DNA of 64,000 nt, taken from positions 1 to 64,000 of the forward strand of contig NZ_BAYD01000051.1 of NCBI RefSeq assembly GCF_000685075.1. The letters run 5' to 3'. Position 1 is the first letter of the stretch. Each line of letters begins with the position of its first letter. Below are positions 1 through 9,093 of this stretch, piece after piece. Under the pieces are notes generated by a model. It made no database searches and had not been told where the DNA came from. It worked only from the letters and a program-made list of their open reading frames with translations. This stretch comes from Paraburkholderia oxyphila NBRC 105797 (GTDB lineage Bacteria > Pseudomonadota > Gammaproteobacteria > Burkholderiales > Burkholderiaceae). Made by a program: the position numbers and the translations under genes.

Positions 1-306
1 GTATCCCGACTCACAACTAAGCTCCACATTCGTCTCGGGAGTGTGCAGCACGCCAGTAGCCTAAGCCCCCCTGAACTGCCGCTCGGACGCCTGCCGTTGC
101 AACGACCGCATTCGTGCACACAGCCGTTTCGCGTCCATCTGCTTGATCCGTCAATCAAACGCATCTGCGGATGCGGGCCGACTCGGGAACGAAACTCCGT
201 TCGGTACCGAACATTTCCGGTTCCCTTGGCGCAGACAGCGTGCCATGCTGACTCCGATGCCCTTCAAGTCTCGTCGACAGTCCGACCACGCATGACGGAG
301 ATCGCG
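1..306. other. Left edge, no supported gene
   Basis: Open frames run through this stretch but none has a ribosome-binding site or recognisable protein content. It presumably carries the promoter of the gene starting at 307, but no clear -35/-10 pair is visible. Confidence 0.5.
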
Positions 307-816
307 ATGGATGCCAGGCACTTTGATTTGGTCTATTACATATGGTCCGAGCTGATAGTCGGAGAGGTCGCAAAAATCTCCTTCTGCGTTCGCGGTGTGA
401 GCGGGGGTGGACGCGGTCGGATCGATGGAAAAGGCGAGCGCTCTTTCGATTCCTACTCGCCCTTTCGGGCAACCAATGACAAGAAGGGCATTCGCGGAGG
501 CGCCATACCTCCCGGTCTATATCGAATCGAGCGGCCAAGTGAATACCAGGGTGATGCATGGGACCCTGCCGCTGTAATAACCCCACAGTTCCTTGACGCG
601 CAGTTTGCCGGATGCCGCGAATTCAAAAAGGTCCCATTCGAAATTCACGGCCCAGGCGAAAAGGGCAGCGACGGCTGTATAGTCATTGAGAAAACCAGCA
701 GAACAAGACTCCTGGGCGCCGTTGAGAAAGCAGGCGGCGCAACGTTGCTCGTCACGTTGAATACGAGACCGGGCGACCTGATTGACAGGACGCTTTCCGG
801 CGCACGCACGGCCTGA
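307..816 (+). CDS. DUF2778 / Tlde1-like cell-wall hydrolase domain protein
   Basis: A 169-residue protein whose second half carries an L,D-transpeptidase-like signature: FEIHGPG around His114, then GSDGCIVI with the nucleophile candidate Cys124, preceded by a GAIPPGLYRI strand. This matches the DUF2778/Tlde1 family, whose characterised members cut or exchange peptidoglycan stem peptides, several as type VI secretion effectors. No signal peptide is visible, which suits an effector or an uncharacterised cytosolic role. The frame is open further upstream, but ATG 307 is chosen because GGAG lies six bases before it, while ATG 292 has no such site. No immunity-type or T6SS gene is visible next to it; the downstream neighbour is convergent. 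Family assignment is fairly firm, effector function is inference. Confidence 0.68.
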   Translation: MDARHFDLVYYIWSELIVGEVAKISFCVRGVSGGGRGRIDGKGERSFDSYSPFRATNDKKGIRGGAIPPGLYRIERPSEYQGDAWDPAAVITPQFLDAQFAGCREFKKVPFEIHGPGEKGSDGCIVIEKTSRTRLLGAVEKAGGATLLVTLNTRPGDLIDRTLSGARTA

Positions 817-844
817 GCCAGCGCACGAACGTAATGCAAAAAAA

Positions 845-881
845 CGCGCCCCGTATCCAGCCATGCCGGATACGGGGCGCG
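845..881 (-). terminator. Rho-independent terminator of hutT
   Basis: A perfect 14-bp inverted repeat (845-858 against 868-881) with a 9-base loop. A run of seven A (838-844) on the plus strand becomes the T-tract for leftward transcription, so it terminates the leftward gene ending at 912. There is no T-tract on the other side. Confidence 0.88.
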
Positions 882-911
882 TTGCAGAGCACAGCAGTGC
901 GTAATAACGCG

Positions 912-2309
912 TCAGCTCTGCTTCGCCATCTCGCGTTTTTCCTCAGCAATGTCAGCGTTGCCGTTGAGCTTGCTGCTCACCCACCAGCCCACCGTCATCA
1001 CCGCGATCCAGCCGATGCCGACGTATAGGGCAATGCGCGTATCTTTCTCGTAGCCCAGCACGCCGATCACGCACAACATGAACGCGATAGCGACAGCGGG
1101 GCCGACGGGCCACAGCGGCACCTTGAATTTCAGCGCGCGCACTTCGTCGCTGGACAGACGCCAGCGCATGGCCACCTGCGAAAGCAGGATCATCAGCCAG
1201 ACCCAGACCGTGGCGAACGTCGCGATCGACGCGATGACCAGGAAGATCTGGTCCGGAATCAGGTAGTTGAGCAGCACGCCGCCGAGCAGCGCCACGCCCA
1301 TCACGAGCACCGTCACCCAGGGCGCACCGGCACGCGACGTGATCGTGAACACGCGCGGAGCCTGGCCTTGCGCGGCCATGCCGTACATCATGCGGCAGGC
1401 GCCGAAGATGTCGCTATTGATCGCGGAAACCGCAGCCGAAATCACCACCACGTTGAGAATCGTTGCCGCCGACTTGATCCCGAGTCCCGAGAAGATCTGC
1501 ACGAACGGGCTGCCCTGGCCGTCGATCCTGGTCCACGGGAACACGGCCATCAGCACGATCATCGTGAGCACGTAGAACAGCAGGATACGCACGGGCACCG
1601 CGTTGATCGCGCGTGGCAGGACCACTTCGGGATTCTTCGCTTCGCCGCTCGTGATACCGATGATCTCGACTCCGCCATACGCGAACATCACCACCGCGAG
1701 CGAGGCGACGAGGCCGCCCACGCCATGGGGTGCGAAGCCGCCATGGGTCCAGAGATTCGAGAGCCCGTGTGCCTGCTCGCCATTCATGCTGATGCCCAGC
1801 ACGAGAATGGCGGCGCCGCCGATGATCATCGCGCCGATGGCGAGAATCTTCGCGAGCGCGAGCCAGAATTCCATCTCGCCGAAGATCTTCACGTTGCACA
1901 GATTGAGCCCGCAGATCAGCAGCACGATGGCCAGCACCCAGATCCACTGCGGCACGTGCGGAAACCAGAAGGCCATGTAGATGCCGAAGGCCGTCACGTC
2001 CGCGAGGCCGACGATGATCATTTCGAGGATATAGGTCCAGCCGGTGAGGAAGCCGGCGAGCGGGCCGAGGTAGTCGCCGGCGTAGCGGCTGAAGGAGCCC
2101 GAAATCGGATTGCGCACGGACATCTCGCCCAAAGCGCGCATGACCATGTAGACTGCCGCGCCACCCAGGATGTACGCGAGGACGACTGCCGGTCCGGCCA
2201 GCTGGATCGCCGATGCGGATCCATAGAACAGGCCAGTGCCGATGGCGGAGCCGATCGCGAGGAACCGGATGTGGCGGGCTCCGAGGTTACGCTGCAGATT
2301 TTCTTCCAA
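912..2309 (-). CDS. hutT: Amino-acid permease, HutT/ProY type
   Basis: An APC-superfamily permease of about 465 residues with twelve predicted membrane helices. It carries the family hallmark AIGTGLFYGSA in helix 1 and close agreement throughout with the ProY/HutT branch (YAGDYLGPLAGFLTGWTY, FAYGGVEIIGITSGEA, SAINSDIFG). It lies downstream of hutH on the same strand with a 182-bp gap, so histidine or urocanate uptake is the likely role; proline-type specificity cannot be excluded by sequence. The frame extends to an ATG at 2378, giving 23 extra polar residues with no family resemblance. TTG 2309 is preferred because AAGGA lies eight bases upstream and the protein then begins with the usual short LEENLQRNLGARHI segment. 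Expression probably follows the hut operators upstream of hutH. Confidence 0.85.
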   Translation of the reverse strand: MEENLQRNLGARHIRFLAIGSAIGTGLFYGSASAIQLAGPAVVLAYILGGAAVYMVMRALGEMSVRNPISGSFSRYAGDYLGPLAGFLTGWTYILEMIIVGLADVTAFGIYMAFWFPHVPQWIWVLAIVLLICGLNLCNVKIFGEMEFWLALAKILAIGAMIIGGAAILVLGISMNGEQAHGLSNLWTHGGFAPHGVGGLVASLAVVMFAYGGVEIIGITSGEAKNPEVVLPRAINAVPVRILLFYVLTMIVLMAVFPWTRIDGQGSPFVQIFSGLGIKSAATILNVVVISAAVSAINSDIFGACRMMYGMAAQGQAPRVFTITSRAGAPWVTVLVMGVALLGGVLLNYLIPDQIFLVIASIATFATVWVWLMILLSQVAMRWRLSSDEVRALKFKVPLWPVGPAVAIAFMLCVIGVLGYEKDTRIALYVGIGWIAVMTVGWWVSSKLNGNADIAEEKREMAKQS

Positions 2310-2491
2310 TGTCTCTTTCCTTGAACGGTCCGGCAGACAGCAGCGGCGGCTTGTGGCCCCGTTGCACTCTGCCGGCACGTTTCGTCTTCTCTTTCATGCG
2401 GCCGTTGAGCGTCGCGCGCTGTTGCCAGGCGATGCTGGATGACGCTCAAGGCCGGTGATGCAAATTGCAGGTAGTGCGGATGTTGCGGGTA

Positions 2492-4054
2492 TTACAGGCT
2501 CGGCAGGACTGCAGCCGGCAGCAGCGCGTTCAGATGGCGCTTGGCGATCAACGCGCTCGCTGCCTCGATGTCCGGTGCGAAGAAGCGGTCCTTCTCATAG
2601 AACGGCACGACTTCGCGCAGGATGTGGCGTGCGGTTTCCAGCGCGTCGGTGGTCTTCAGGCCTTCGCGGAAGTCGAGGCCCTGGCAGGCGCCAAGCCATT
2701 CGATCGCGATCACGCCCTTGACGTTGTCGGCCATTTCCCAGAGGCGGCGGCCGGCGTTGGGCGCCATCGACACGTGGTCTTCCTGGTTCGCCGAGGTCGG
2801 CAGGCTGTCGACGCTGGCGGGGTGGGCGAGCGCCTTATTGTCCGAGGCGAGCGCCGCGGCCGTGACCTGCGCGATCATGAAGCCCGAGTTCACGCCGCCG
2901 TTCGCCACGAGGAACGCGGGCAGCTGCGACATGTGCTTGTCCATCATCAGCGAGATGCGGCGTTCGCTGAGCGAGCCGATTTCCGCAATCGCGAGCGCGA
3001 GATTGTCCGCCGCCATCGCAACGGGTTCCGCGTGGAAGTTGCCGCCCGAGATGACGTCGCCTTCTTCGGGGAACACGAGCGGGTTGTCCGAGACGGCGTT
3101 GGACTCCACTTCCAGCACTTCGGCGGCGTTACGGATCTGCGTGAGGCAGGCGCCCATGACCTGCGGCTGGCAGCGCAGCGAATACGGGTCCTGGACCTTT
3201 TCGCAGTTCTCGTGCGACTGGCCCACCTGGCTCGATGCGCCGAGCAGATGACGATACACGGCGGCGGCGTCGATCTGGCCGCGCTGGCCGCGCGCGGCGT
3301 GAATGCGCGGATCGAACGGCGCGCGCGAGCCGAGCATGGATTCCACGCTCAGCGCACCGCACACGCTCGCTGCGGCGTAGAGGTCTTCGGCGAGAAACAG
3401 GCCCTTGAGCGCGTAGGCGGTCGAGGCTTGTGTGCCGTTCAGCAGCGCGAGGCCTTCCTTCGCAGCGAGGCTGAGCGGCTCGAGGCCGGCGATCTTCAGC
3501 GCGTCGCGCGCCGACATCCAGCGGCCGTCGTGGCGTGCCTTGCCTTCGCCCAGCAGCACGAGCGACATGTGCGCGAGCGGCGCGAGGTCACCCGAGGCGC
3601 CCACGGAGCCCTTCACCGGAATGTGCGGATACACCTCGGCGTTCAAGAGCGCGATGAGCGCGTTGATGACCTTGCCGCGGATGCCTGAGAGGCCGCGCGC
3701 AAGGCTGTTGATCTTGAGCACCATGATGAGGCGCACGAGCGCGTCATCGAGCGCCTCGCCCACACCTGCTGCGTGCGAAAGCACCAGCGAGCGCTGCAGG
3801 TTTTCGAGGTCGTCGCGCGCGATGCGCGTCGATGCGAGCAGGCCGAAGCCGGTGTTGATGCCGTAGGCGGTGCGGTCTTCCGCGATGATCTGTTCGACGC
3901 AGGCCACGCTGCGGTCGATGGCCACGTAGGCGCTGGGGTCGAGCGTGAGCCGCACGGGGTTCTGATGCACGCTGCGAAGTTGTGCGAGCGTGAGCGTGCC
4001 GGGGGTGATGCACAGCTCCGTAACCCGTTGAGTATCCTGGCGATGCGAAGTCAC
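2492..4054 (-). CDS. hutH: Histidine ammonia-lyase
   Basis: Catalyses the first step of histidine degradation, L-histidine to urocanate plus ammonia, in the cytoplasm. The 520-residue length is normal for the family. The Ala-Ser-Gly triad that cyclises into the MIO electrophile is intact at residues 153-155 (GASGDLAPLAH), and YGINTGFG near residue 64 and the SANQEDHVSM segment are also present. GTG 4054 is the start, with GGAGG five to six bases upstream. The gene leads a two-gene leftward unit with the permease. No hutU, hutI, hutG or hutC gene is present in the window, so the remaining pathway genes must lie elsewhere. The upstream intergenic region contains two HutC-like operators. Confidence 0.96.
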   Translation of the reverse strand: MTSHRQDTQRVTELCITPGTLTLAQLRSVHQNPVRLTLDPSAYVAIDRSVACVEQIIAEDRTAYGINTGFGLLASTRIARDDLENLQRSLVLSHAAGVGEALDDALVRLIMVLKINSLARGLSGIRGKVINALIALLNAEVYPHIPVKGSVGASGDLAPLAHMSLVLLGEGKARHDGRWMSARDALKIAGLEPLSLAAKEGLALLNGTQASTAYALKGLFLAEDLYAAASVCGALSVESMLGSRAPFDPRIHAARGQRGQIDAAAVYRHLLGASSQVGQSHENCEKVQDPYSLRCQPQVMGACLTQIRNAAEVLEVESNAVSDNPLVFPEEGDVISGGNFHAEPVAMAADNLALAIAEIGSLSERRISLMMDKHMSQLPAFLVANGGVNSGFMIAQVTAAALASDNKALAHPASVDSLPTSANQEDHVSMAPNAGRRLWEMADNVKGVIAIEWLGACQGLDFREGLKTTDALETARHILREVVPFYEKDRFFAPDIEAASALIAKRHLNALLPAAVLPSL

Positions 4055-4120
4055 GGACTTCCTCCACTGAAAGAAATTGAAAGCAAAAGCGGTCCGGGGA
4101 TGGCCGCGATGGTTGGAGCA

Positions 4121-4138
4121 TATTGTATAGACAACTTT
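4121..4138 (-). promoter_or_regulatory. hutC box: HutC-like operator 1
   Basis: Contains TTGTATAGACAA (4123-4134), an imperfect palindrome of the GntR-family HutC type. Read on the minus strand the 18-mer is AAAGTTGTCTATACAATA and includes a -10-like TACAAT, so a bound repressor would sit on the hutH promoter, 67 bp upstream of the start codon. It is repeated inverted at 4220-4237. Confidence 0.65.
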
Positions 4139-4219
4139 GCAGATATCAGGGTTTACGCATAGGCGGTATAAACGGAACTACGGGCGTGGGGCGGCGGTCC
4201 ACGCGGCGTAAGTTCGCCG

Positions 4220-4237
4220 AAAGTTGTCTATTCAATA
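4220..4237 (+). promoter_or_regulatory. hutC box: HutC-like operator 2
   Basis: AAAGTTGTCTATTCAATA on the plus strand matches operator 1, read on the minus strand, at 17 of 18 positions, about 80 bp away in opposite orientation. Such spacing would allow repressor bridging or control of a divergent promoter. I see no convincing gene between here and 4533. Confidence 0.6.
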
Positions 4238-4533
4238 TAAAATGGGGAGCGGTTGGAGCAGAAGCGCGGGTGGGGCGTGAAAGCGCGTACGCGCTGCTTG
4301 TCTGCATCGGACAGATTTGTCATACGGATCTTCAAATTCCCACCGTCTGGTTCGTCTTTGAGGGGTGAAGGCGACGGCAGGAGAAGGAGCCAGGGCGGAT
4401 ATTTTTGCTCACGAGGGAAACGTGAGTTTCCTGAGTGTGAAAATCGTGCCAGCCACTGACCACTGAACGATCACGCTTTACTCCGCACACGCCAGGCGCT
4501 GGAATCCCAATGCGCCTCCACGCAGCGCGCAAA

Positions 4534-6813
4534 TCAGAATCGCCAGAACAGGAACCGGTGGTGCGTCGTTCGAGGATGGCTTGCAGCAGGCGGAGTGCTC
4601 TTCGGCGCGAGTTGCGCACGCGCATCGATCACCCTCGCGCGCAGCGCCATGTCATAGAACGCGCCCACCATCGGCAACGCGCTGTGCGCCCCTTCACCCC
4701 AGTAGTCGTTGCGCAGCGTGACGCGGGCATCGTCGAAGCCCACCCATGCGCCCGCAACCAGTTGCGGATGCATCAGGATGAACCAGCTATCGGTGTTGTC
4801 CTGCGTCGTGCCCGTCTTGCCGGCCACATCGGCGCGAATCCCGAAGCGCGTCCTGATCTCGGTGCCGGTGCCGTGGTTGACCACGTCGCGCATCGCGTCG
4901 ATGAGCTTGAGCGCCGCGCCCGGCGGCAGCGCCCGTTCCGGTTGAGCCGCCGGAAATTCGGCGAGCACGTTGCCGTCGCGATCCTCGATGCGCGTCACCA
5001 TGCGCGGCTCGATATAGGCGCCGTGGTTCGCGATCGTGCAATACGCCGAGACCATCTCCTTGAGCGTGACCGGACTCGTGCCCAGCGCGAGCGATGGCAC
5101 CGCATCGAGCGGGCTTTCGCGCACGCCCATCTTGCGCGCCAGATCGGCGACCTTTGCGGGGCCTTCGCGCTGCATGAGCTGGGCCGTCACGCGGTTGCGC
5201 GAATAGGCGAGCGCGTCGCGCAGCGTCATCGGCCGGCCGGTAGGCGGCTCGGCGTCGGTCGGCCGCCACACCGCGTTGCCCTTGAGCGCAATGGTCACGT
5301 TGCGATCGACGATCGTGTCGCCCGGTTGCGCGCCGTCCGCGAAGGCCGCGCCGTAGACAAAGGCCTTGAAGGTCGAGCCGGGCTGACGCCGCGCCTGCTG
5401 CACGTGATCGAACGGCTCGTCGTGGAAATCGCGGCTGCCGACCCATGCCTTGATGTCTCCGTTGCGCGGGTCGAGTGCGATGAAGCCCGCCTGGATTTGC
5501 GTCTTGCTGCGGCAGAGGGCGTCGACGAACGCGCCGTCCATCGCCAGTTTTCTCACGGCGGCCGGATCCGTGAGGCCCGCATCGCGCGCCGCGCGGTACT
5601 CGGGTGTCTGCCTGATGAATGACTGGAACAGGTCATTGCCGGGCCAGCAGCCCGTTCTCTCGTTCCATGCATCCCTGGCTATCCGTTGCAGCTGGCCGGT
5701 TTGCCAGGCAACGGCCTGGGTCGCCATCGCCTGTAGCCGCGAATCGATGGTCGTGCGCACGACGAGGCCGTCCGAATAGATGTTGTAGCCGTTGCGGTCC
5801 GCCCAGGTGATCAGCCATCGGCGCAATTGCGCCGCGAAATGCGGAGCGGCGCCCACCGGCTCCGTTTGGGGCTCGAAATCGATGTGGGTGGGCTGGCTTT
5901 TAAGCCAGGCAAACTCGTCCGGCTTGAGCTTGCCGAACTTCACCATCTGGGCGAGCACCGTATTGCGGCGCTCGAGCGCCCGCTCCGGATTGAGCACCGG
6001 GTTGTAGGCGCTATTGGCCTTGAGCATGCCCACCAGCGTTGCGCTTTCGAGAATGTCGAGCTGCGCCGCGGGCTTGCCGAAGTACGTGCGCGCGGCCATC
6101 TCGACGCCGTAGGCGTTGTAGAGGAACGGCACCGTATTCAGATAGGTCTCGAGGATCTCGCCCTTGCTGTAGACGTATTCGATCTTGAGGGCGGTGATGG
6201 CCTCCTTGAGCTTGCGCGTGAGCGTGGGCGCGCGGCCTACCTCGTCGGGGTACAGATTGCGCGCGAGCTGCTGCGTGATGGTGGAGCCGCCCTGGCGCGT
6301 GCCCGAAAACGTGTGGAAGGCCGCCGACGCGAGACGCTCGGGGTCGATGCCATGATGCTCGTAGAACCGGTGGTCCTCGGTGGCGATCAACGCCTGCACC
6401 ACGTAGGGCGAAATCTGGTTGAGCGGCACCCACTCGCGATTGACGGGCTTGAACTCGGCGAGCAGTTTGCCGTCGGCGGAGACGACCAGCGCGGGGCGGT
6501 CGACACGGGCCTTGCGGATGTCGCTCACGCGCGGCGTGAACGGGATGAGTGCAAGGACATAGACGAGAAATAGCGCCGGCACCGCAGCCAGCGTGAGCAT
6601 GAGACCGCGACGCGTCGGATGTCGAAGCCCGTGCCACGCAGCGCCGCTCACGCCGCGGGCCTTCGCGCCGGTCATCGCCGCAACCGTGCGCAGACGGGCG
6701 AGCCCTCGAGCGCAAAGCTCACGAAAATGCGTTACGGACGGGCGGTTCACGTTGGCGGTGCAGTGGACGAAAGGCGCGATCGTACCAAAGTGCCAGCGCG
6801 TCCCCAGCGTCAA
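4534..6813 (-). CDS. Class A penicillin-binding protein (bifunctional transglycosylase/transpeptidase)
   Basis: Polymerises glycan strands and cross-links stem peptides at the periplasmic face of the inner membrane. One membrane anchor spans about residues 70-92. The GT51 domain follows with the catalytic glutamate in ATEDHRFYEHHGID (Glu146) and QGGSTITQQLARN. The transpeptidase domain has all three active-site motifs: STFK near residue 480, SRN in YSRNRV, and KTGTT near residue 665. At 759 residues it is in the range of PBP1A-like enzymes, with no extra C-terminal domain. The start is uncertain: ATG 6813 gives a 46-residue extension, and an internal ATG at 6675 keeps the whole membrane anchor; neither has a strong ribosome-binding site. 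It is followed by the hut unit, with no sign of co-regulation. Confidence 0.92.
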   Translation of the reverse strand: MTLGTRWHFGTIAPFVHCTANVNRPSVTHFRELCARGLARLRTVAAMTGAKARGVSGAAWHGLRHPTRRGLMLTLAAVPALFLVYVLALIPFTPRVSDIRKARVDRPALVVSADGKLLAEFKPVNREWVPLNQISPYVVQALIATEDHRFYEHHGIDPERLASAAFHTFSGTRQGGSTITQQLARNLYPDEVGRAPTLTRKLKEAITALKIEYVYSKGEILETYLNTVPFLYNAYGVEMAARTYFGKPAAQLDILESATLVGMLKANSAYNPVLNPERALERRNTVLAQMVKFGKLKPDEFAWLKSQPTHIDFEPQTEPVGAAPHFAAQLRRWLITWADRNGYNIYSDGLVVRTTIDSRLQAMATQAVAWQTGQLQRIARDAWNERTGCWPGNDLFQSFIRQTPEYRAARDAGLTDPAAVRKLAMDGAFVDALCRSKTQIQAGFIALDPRNGDIKAWVGSRDFHDEPFDHVQQARRQPGSTFKAFVYGAAFADGAQPGDTIVDRNVTIALKGNAVWRPTDAEPPTGRPMTLRDALAYSRNRVTAQLMQREGPAKVADLARKMGVRESPLDAVPSLALGTSPVTLKEMVSAYCTIANHGAYIEPRMVTRIEDRDGNVLAEFPAAQPERALPPGAALKLIDAMRDVVNHGTGTEIRTRFGIRADVAGKTGTTQDNTDSWFILMHPQLVAGAWVGFDDARVTLRNDYWGEGAHSALPMVGAFYDMALRARVIDARAQLAPKSTPPAASHPRTTHHRFLFWRF

Positions 6814-6991
6814 AACGGGCCTGCGCGTTTACCGCTAACAGTTGATTACACTTGTTTCGAATTTCTGGCCCGGATTGGGTGCCTGATCATCTGCCGGAGA
6901 TTCGGACTCGCAGCGGCGAGGGCAGTAAGCAGGCCCGCGTGTGCCTGCATGAATCGGACCTGCTTGAACGACACCCGCAACCCGAGCCGCG

Positions 6992-8305
6992 CTATTGCAT
7001 ATCCCGCGCCACGCGAAAACCATTGGCGTTGTAGCGCACGCTGCTGTCGTACTTGAAGCGCGTGGCGCTCAGCATATAGCCCGCGCCGTCGCGCCACGAG
7101 CCGCCACGGATGACGCGCGTCTGGCAGTTGGGTTCGTCCCAGGTGCGCCCGTCGTCGGGGGCGTTCTTGTACGAGTTGTGCCAGCAGTCGCTGACCCATT
7201 CCCAGACTCCGCCGGCCATGTCGTAGAAGCCGTAGGGATTGGCCGGAAACGAGCCGACGTCGTCGGGTGCCTCGACGCGCCATGGCGGGCCGCAGTCCTT
7301 GCAGTTCGCCGTTCCCTTGCGCATCTCGTTGCCCCACCAGTAGCGCGTGGCGGTGCCGCCGCGCGCGGCGTACTCCCATTCCGCCTCGGTGGGCAGACGG
7401 TACGGTTTTCCGCTGACCTTCGAGAGCCACTTCACGTATTGCTGCGCGTCGTCCCAGCTCAGATCGCGCACGGGTGCGTTCGGTGCGGAGTTGCTCTCGC
7501 TCGACAAGCGTGGGCACGCACCCGCATTGGCGCAGGCGTTCCACTGCGCCACGGTCACCGCATACTTCGACAGTGCGTAGCTATGGCCGATCGACACGCG
7601 ATGCACGGGCTTTTCGGATGGATCGTCGGTGTCGTTGCCCATCATGAAGTTGCCGGGCGTCACCGGAATCAGGAGCGGACAAGTGGGGCAGTCCTGAATA
7701 TCGTGCGGCCCCGGCTTGGTCGTGGCGATATTGACCTTCGCGGGAACTGCCGTTTGAGCGGGCGTTGCAACAGCAGGCGCGGCCTTGGTCTGCGCAGCCG
7801 GCGGCGTGGCGGGAGGAGGCGGCGTTTTCGCTTGCGGGGCAGGCGCGGGGACAGGCGCAGGGGCGGCGGGTGCCGCGTTGCTCGCCGCGTGTGCCACTGG
7901 CGCTGCGGGCGCGGAGGTTGGTTTCGGTGCAGCGGCGCGCAGGCGTGCAAGGCGCGCCTGGGCGAGCGGCGCGAAGCGCCCGTTTGGATAGGCCTTCAGG
8001 TATGCCTCGTAATCGCTCGGGTATTGGCTGTCCTTGATCGAATTCCAGAACGTGATTTCGTATTCTTCCGAGGTGTCTTTCGGCATCAGGCCGACACGCA
8101 GGATGACAAAGCCATCATGACGCTGGGCCAGATGCAAATCGAGCGCGGCGGTGGCGCGCGTGTCCTTGAAATGCGGATGCAGATCCTTGGGCGGCGACGC
8201 GCTTGCGCAAGCCGAAGCGGCTTGCGCCGGGGGCAGGGGCGAGGGGATCGCCGAGGTCGGGCTGAGCGAGGCCAGCAGGCACACAGGCAACAATAGCCGC
8301 CACAT
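6992..8305 (-). CDS. Secreted SUMF1/formylglycine-generating-enzyme-fold protein
   Basis: A 437-residue exported protein. Residues 1-19 form a signal peptide. Residues about 85-125 are a short helical repeat (DYEAYLKAYPNGRFAPLAQARL) common before caspase or SUMF1 domains. A Pro/Ala-rich linker follows to about 200. The C-terminal SUMF1 domain has family motifs GNFMMGND, RLPTEAEWEYAARGG, GFYDMAGGVWEWVSD and RVIRGGSW. SUMF1 proteins include true formylglycine-generating enzymes but also many EgtB/PvdO-type proteins and inactive relatives, so the reaction is not assigned. ATG 8305 has GGGAG eight bases upstream. It is in tandem with the PBP gene, which suggests a cell-envelope setting. A Cys-type sulfatase is present 51 kb away, but a periplasmic location argues against this protein activating it. 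Confidence 0.85.
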   Translation of the reverse strand: MWRLLLPVCLLASLSPTSAIPSPLPPAQAASACASASPPKDLHPHFKDTRATAALDLHLAQRHDGFVILRVGLMPKDTSEEYEITFWNSIKDSQYPSDYEAYLKAYPNGRFAPLAQARLARLRAAAPKPTSAPAAPVAHAASNAAPAAPAPVPAPAPQAKTPPPPATPPAAQTKAAPAVATPAQTAVPAKVNIATTKPGPHDIQDCPTCPLLIPVTPGNFMMGNDTDDPSEKPVHRVSIGHSYALSKYAVTVAQWNACANAGACPRLSSESNSAPNAPVRDLSWDDAQQYVKWLSKVSGKPYRLPTEAEWEYAARGGTATRYWWGNEMRKGTANCKDCGPPWRVEAPDDVGSFPANPYGFYDMAGGVWEWVSDCWHNSYKNAPDDGRTWDEPNCQTRVIRGGSWRDGAGYMLSATRFKYDSSVRYNANGFRVARDMQ

Positions 8306-8618
8306 GTTTGTTCTCCCTGGCAGGCGACGCCCGGAGGCGCCGCCCAGGAGCCATCGATTTTGAATGCCGAGGGCGAGCTGCCCGGCCGTGCTGGCACGAT
8401 GCGGGCGTTACAGACGCTGCCGGTCACGGGCGCAAGCATTGTTCGCACACAACTACAAAATAGCACGCGTTCGGCGATGCATGAGGCGAATGACGCACAT
8501 GAGACGAACGAGGCGGGCACGCTTCGATTTATGTGCATCGTGGTGAATTCGACCTAAGCTGTACAACACGCACCGAACCGCAACGCCGCGTGCCGACTGC
8601 CGAAGAAGGAGCAACGAG
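8306..8618. other. Divergent intergenic region
   Basis: Separates the leftward SUMF1-domain gene from the rightward DUF4399 pair. It must hold both promoters, but I see no clear operator or promoter pair and no gene. Confidence 0.5.
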
Positions 8619-9044
8619 ATGCGAAGAAGAGAAACCTTGCTGGCCCTGGCAGCGGCCGTCCTGATGCCGCGACTCGCGTGGGCCCAGCGCACGCCGTCGC
8701 CACCGGGAGCCGAGGAATACATCATCTGGCCGCCGGACGGCGCGACGATTCCCAGCGGCAAGTTCTGGGTGCGCATGGGACTGCGCAACATGGGGATTTG
8801 CCCGAAGGGCGTGAACCGGGCGAACACGGGCCATCATCATCTACTCATCGACACGGATCTACCGCCGCTCGACCAGCCGATTCCGTCCGATCGCAATCAT
8901 CTTCATTTCGGGGCGGGTGAAACGGAGGCGCGTATCGAGCTGCCGCCGGGCAAGCATACGCTGCAGTTGCTGATGGGCGATTACAACCACGTGCCGCATG
9001 ATCCGCCGGTTTATTCGAAGAAGATCACGATTACGGTCAAGTAG
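8619..9044 (+). CDS. DUF4399 periplasmic protein, copy 1
   Basis: A 141-residue exported protein. The N-terminus MRRRETLLALAAAVLMPRLAWA is a signal peptide. The mature part is the DUF4399 domain with its conserved GHHHLLIDTDLP, DRNHLHFGAGETEA and LPPGKHTLQLLMGD blocks; the histidine clusters suggest metal or ligand binding, but no function is established. An AAGGAG site precedes ATG 8619. A second copy begins 49 bp after the stop and is about three-quarters identical over the mature domain. The pair is probably one transcript. Confidence 0.85.
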   Translation: MRRRETLLALAAAVLMPRLAWAQRTPSPPGAEEYIIWPPDGATIPSGKFWVRMGLRNMGICPKGVNRANTGHHHLLIDTDLPPLDQPIPSDRNHLHFGAGETEARIELPPGKHTLQLLMGDYNHVPHDPPVYSKKITITVK

Positions 9045-9093
9045 CGCGGTATTGCTTCGCGGCTGTTTTCAGTCAGTAGCGGGAGTGCATGCC

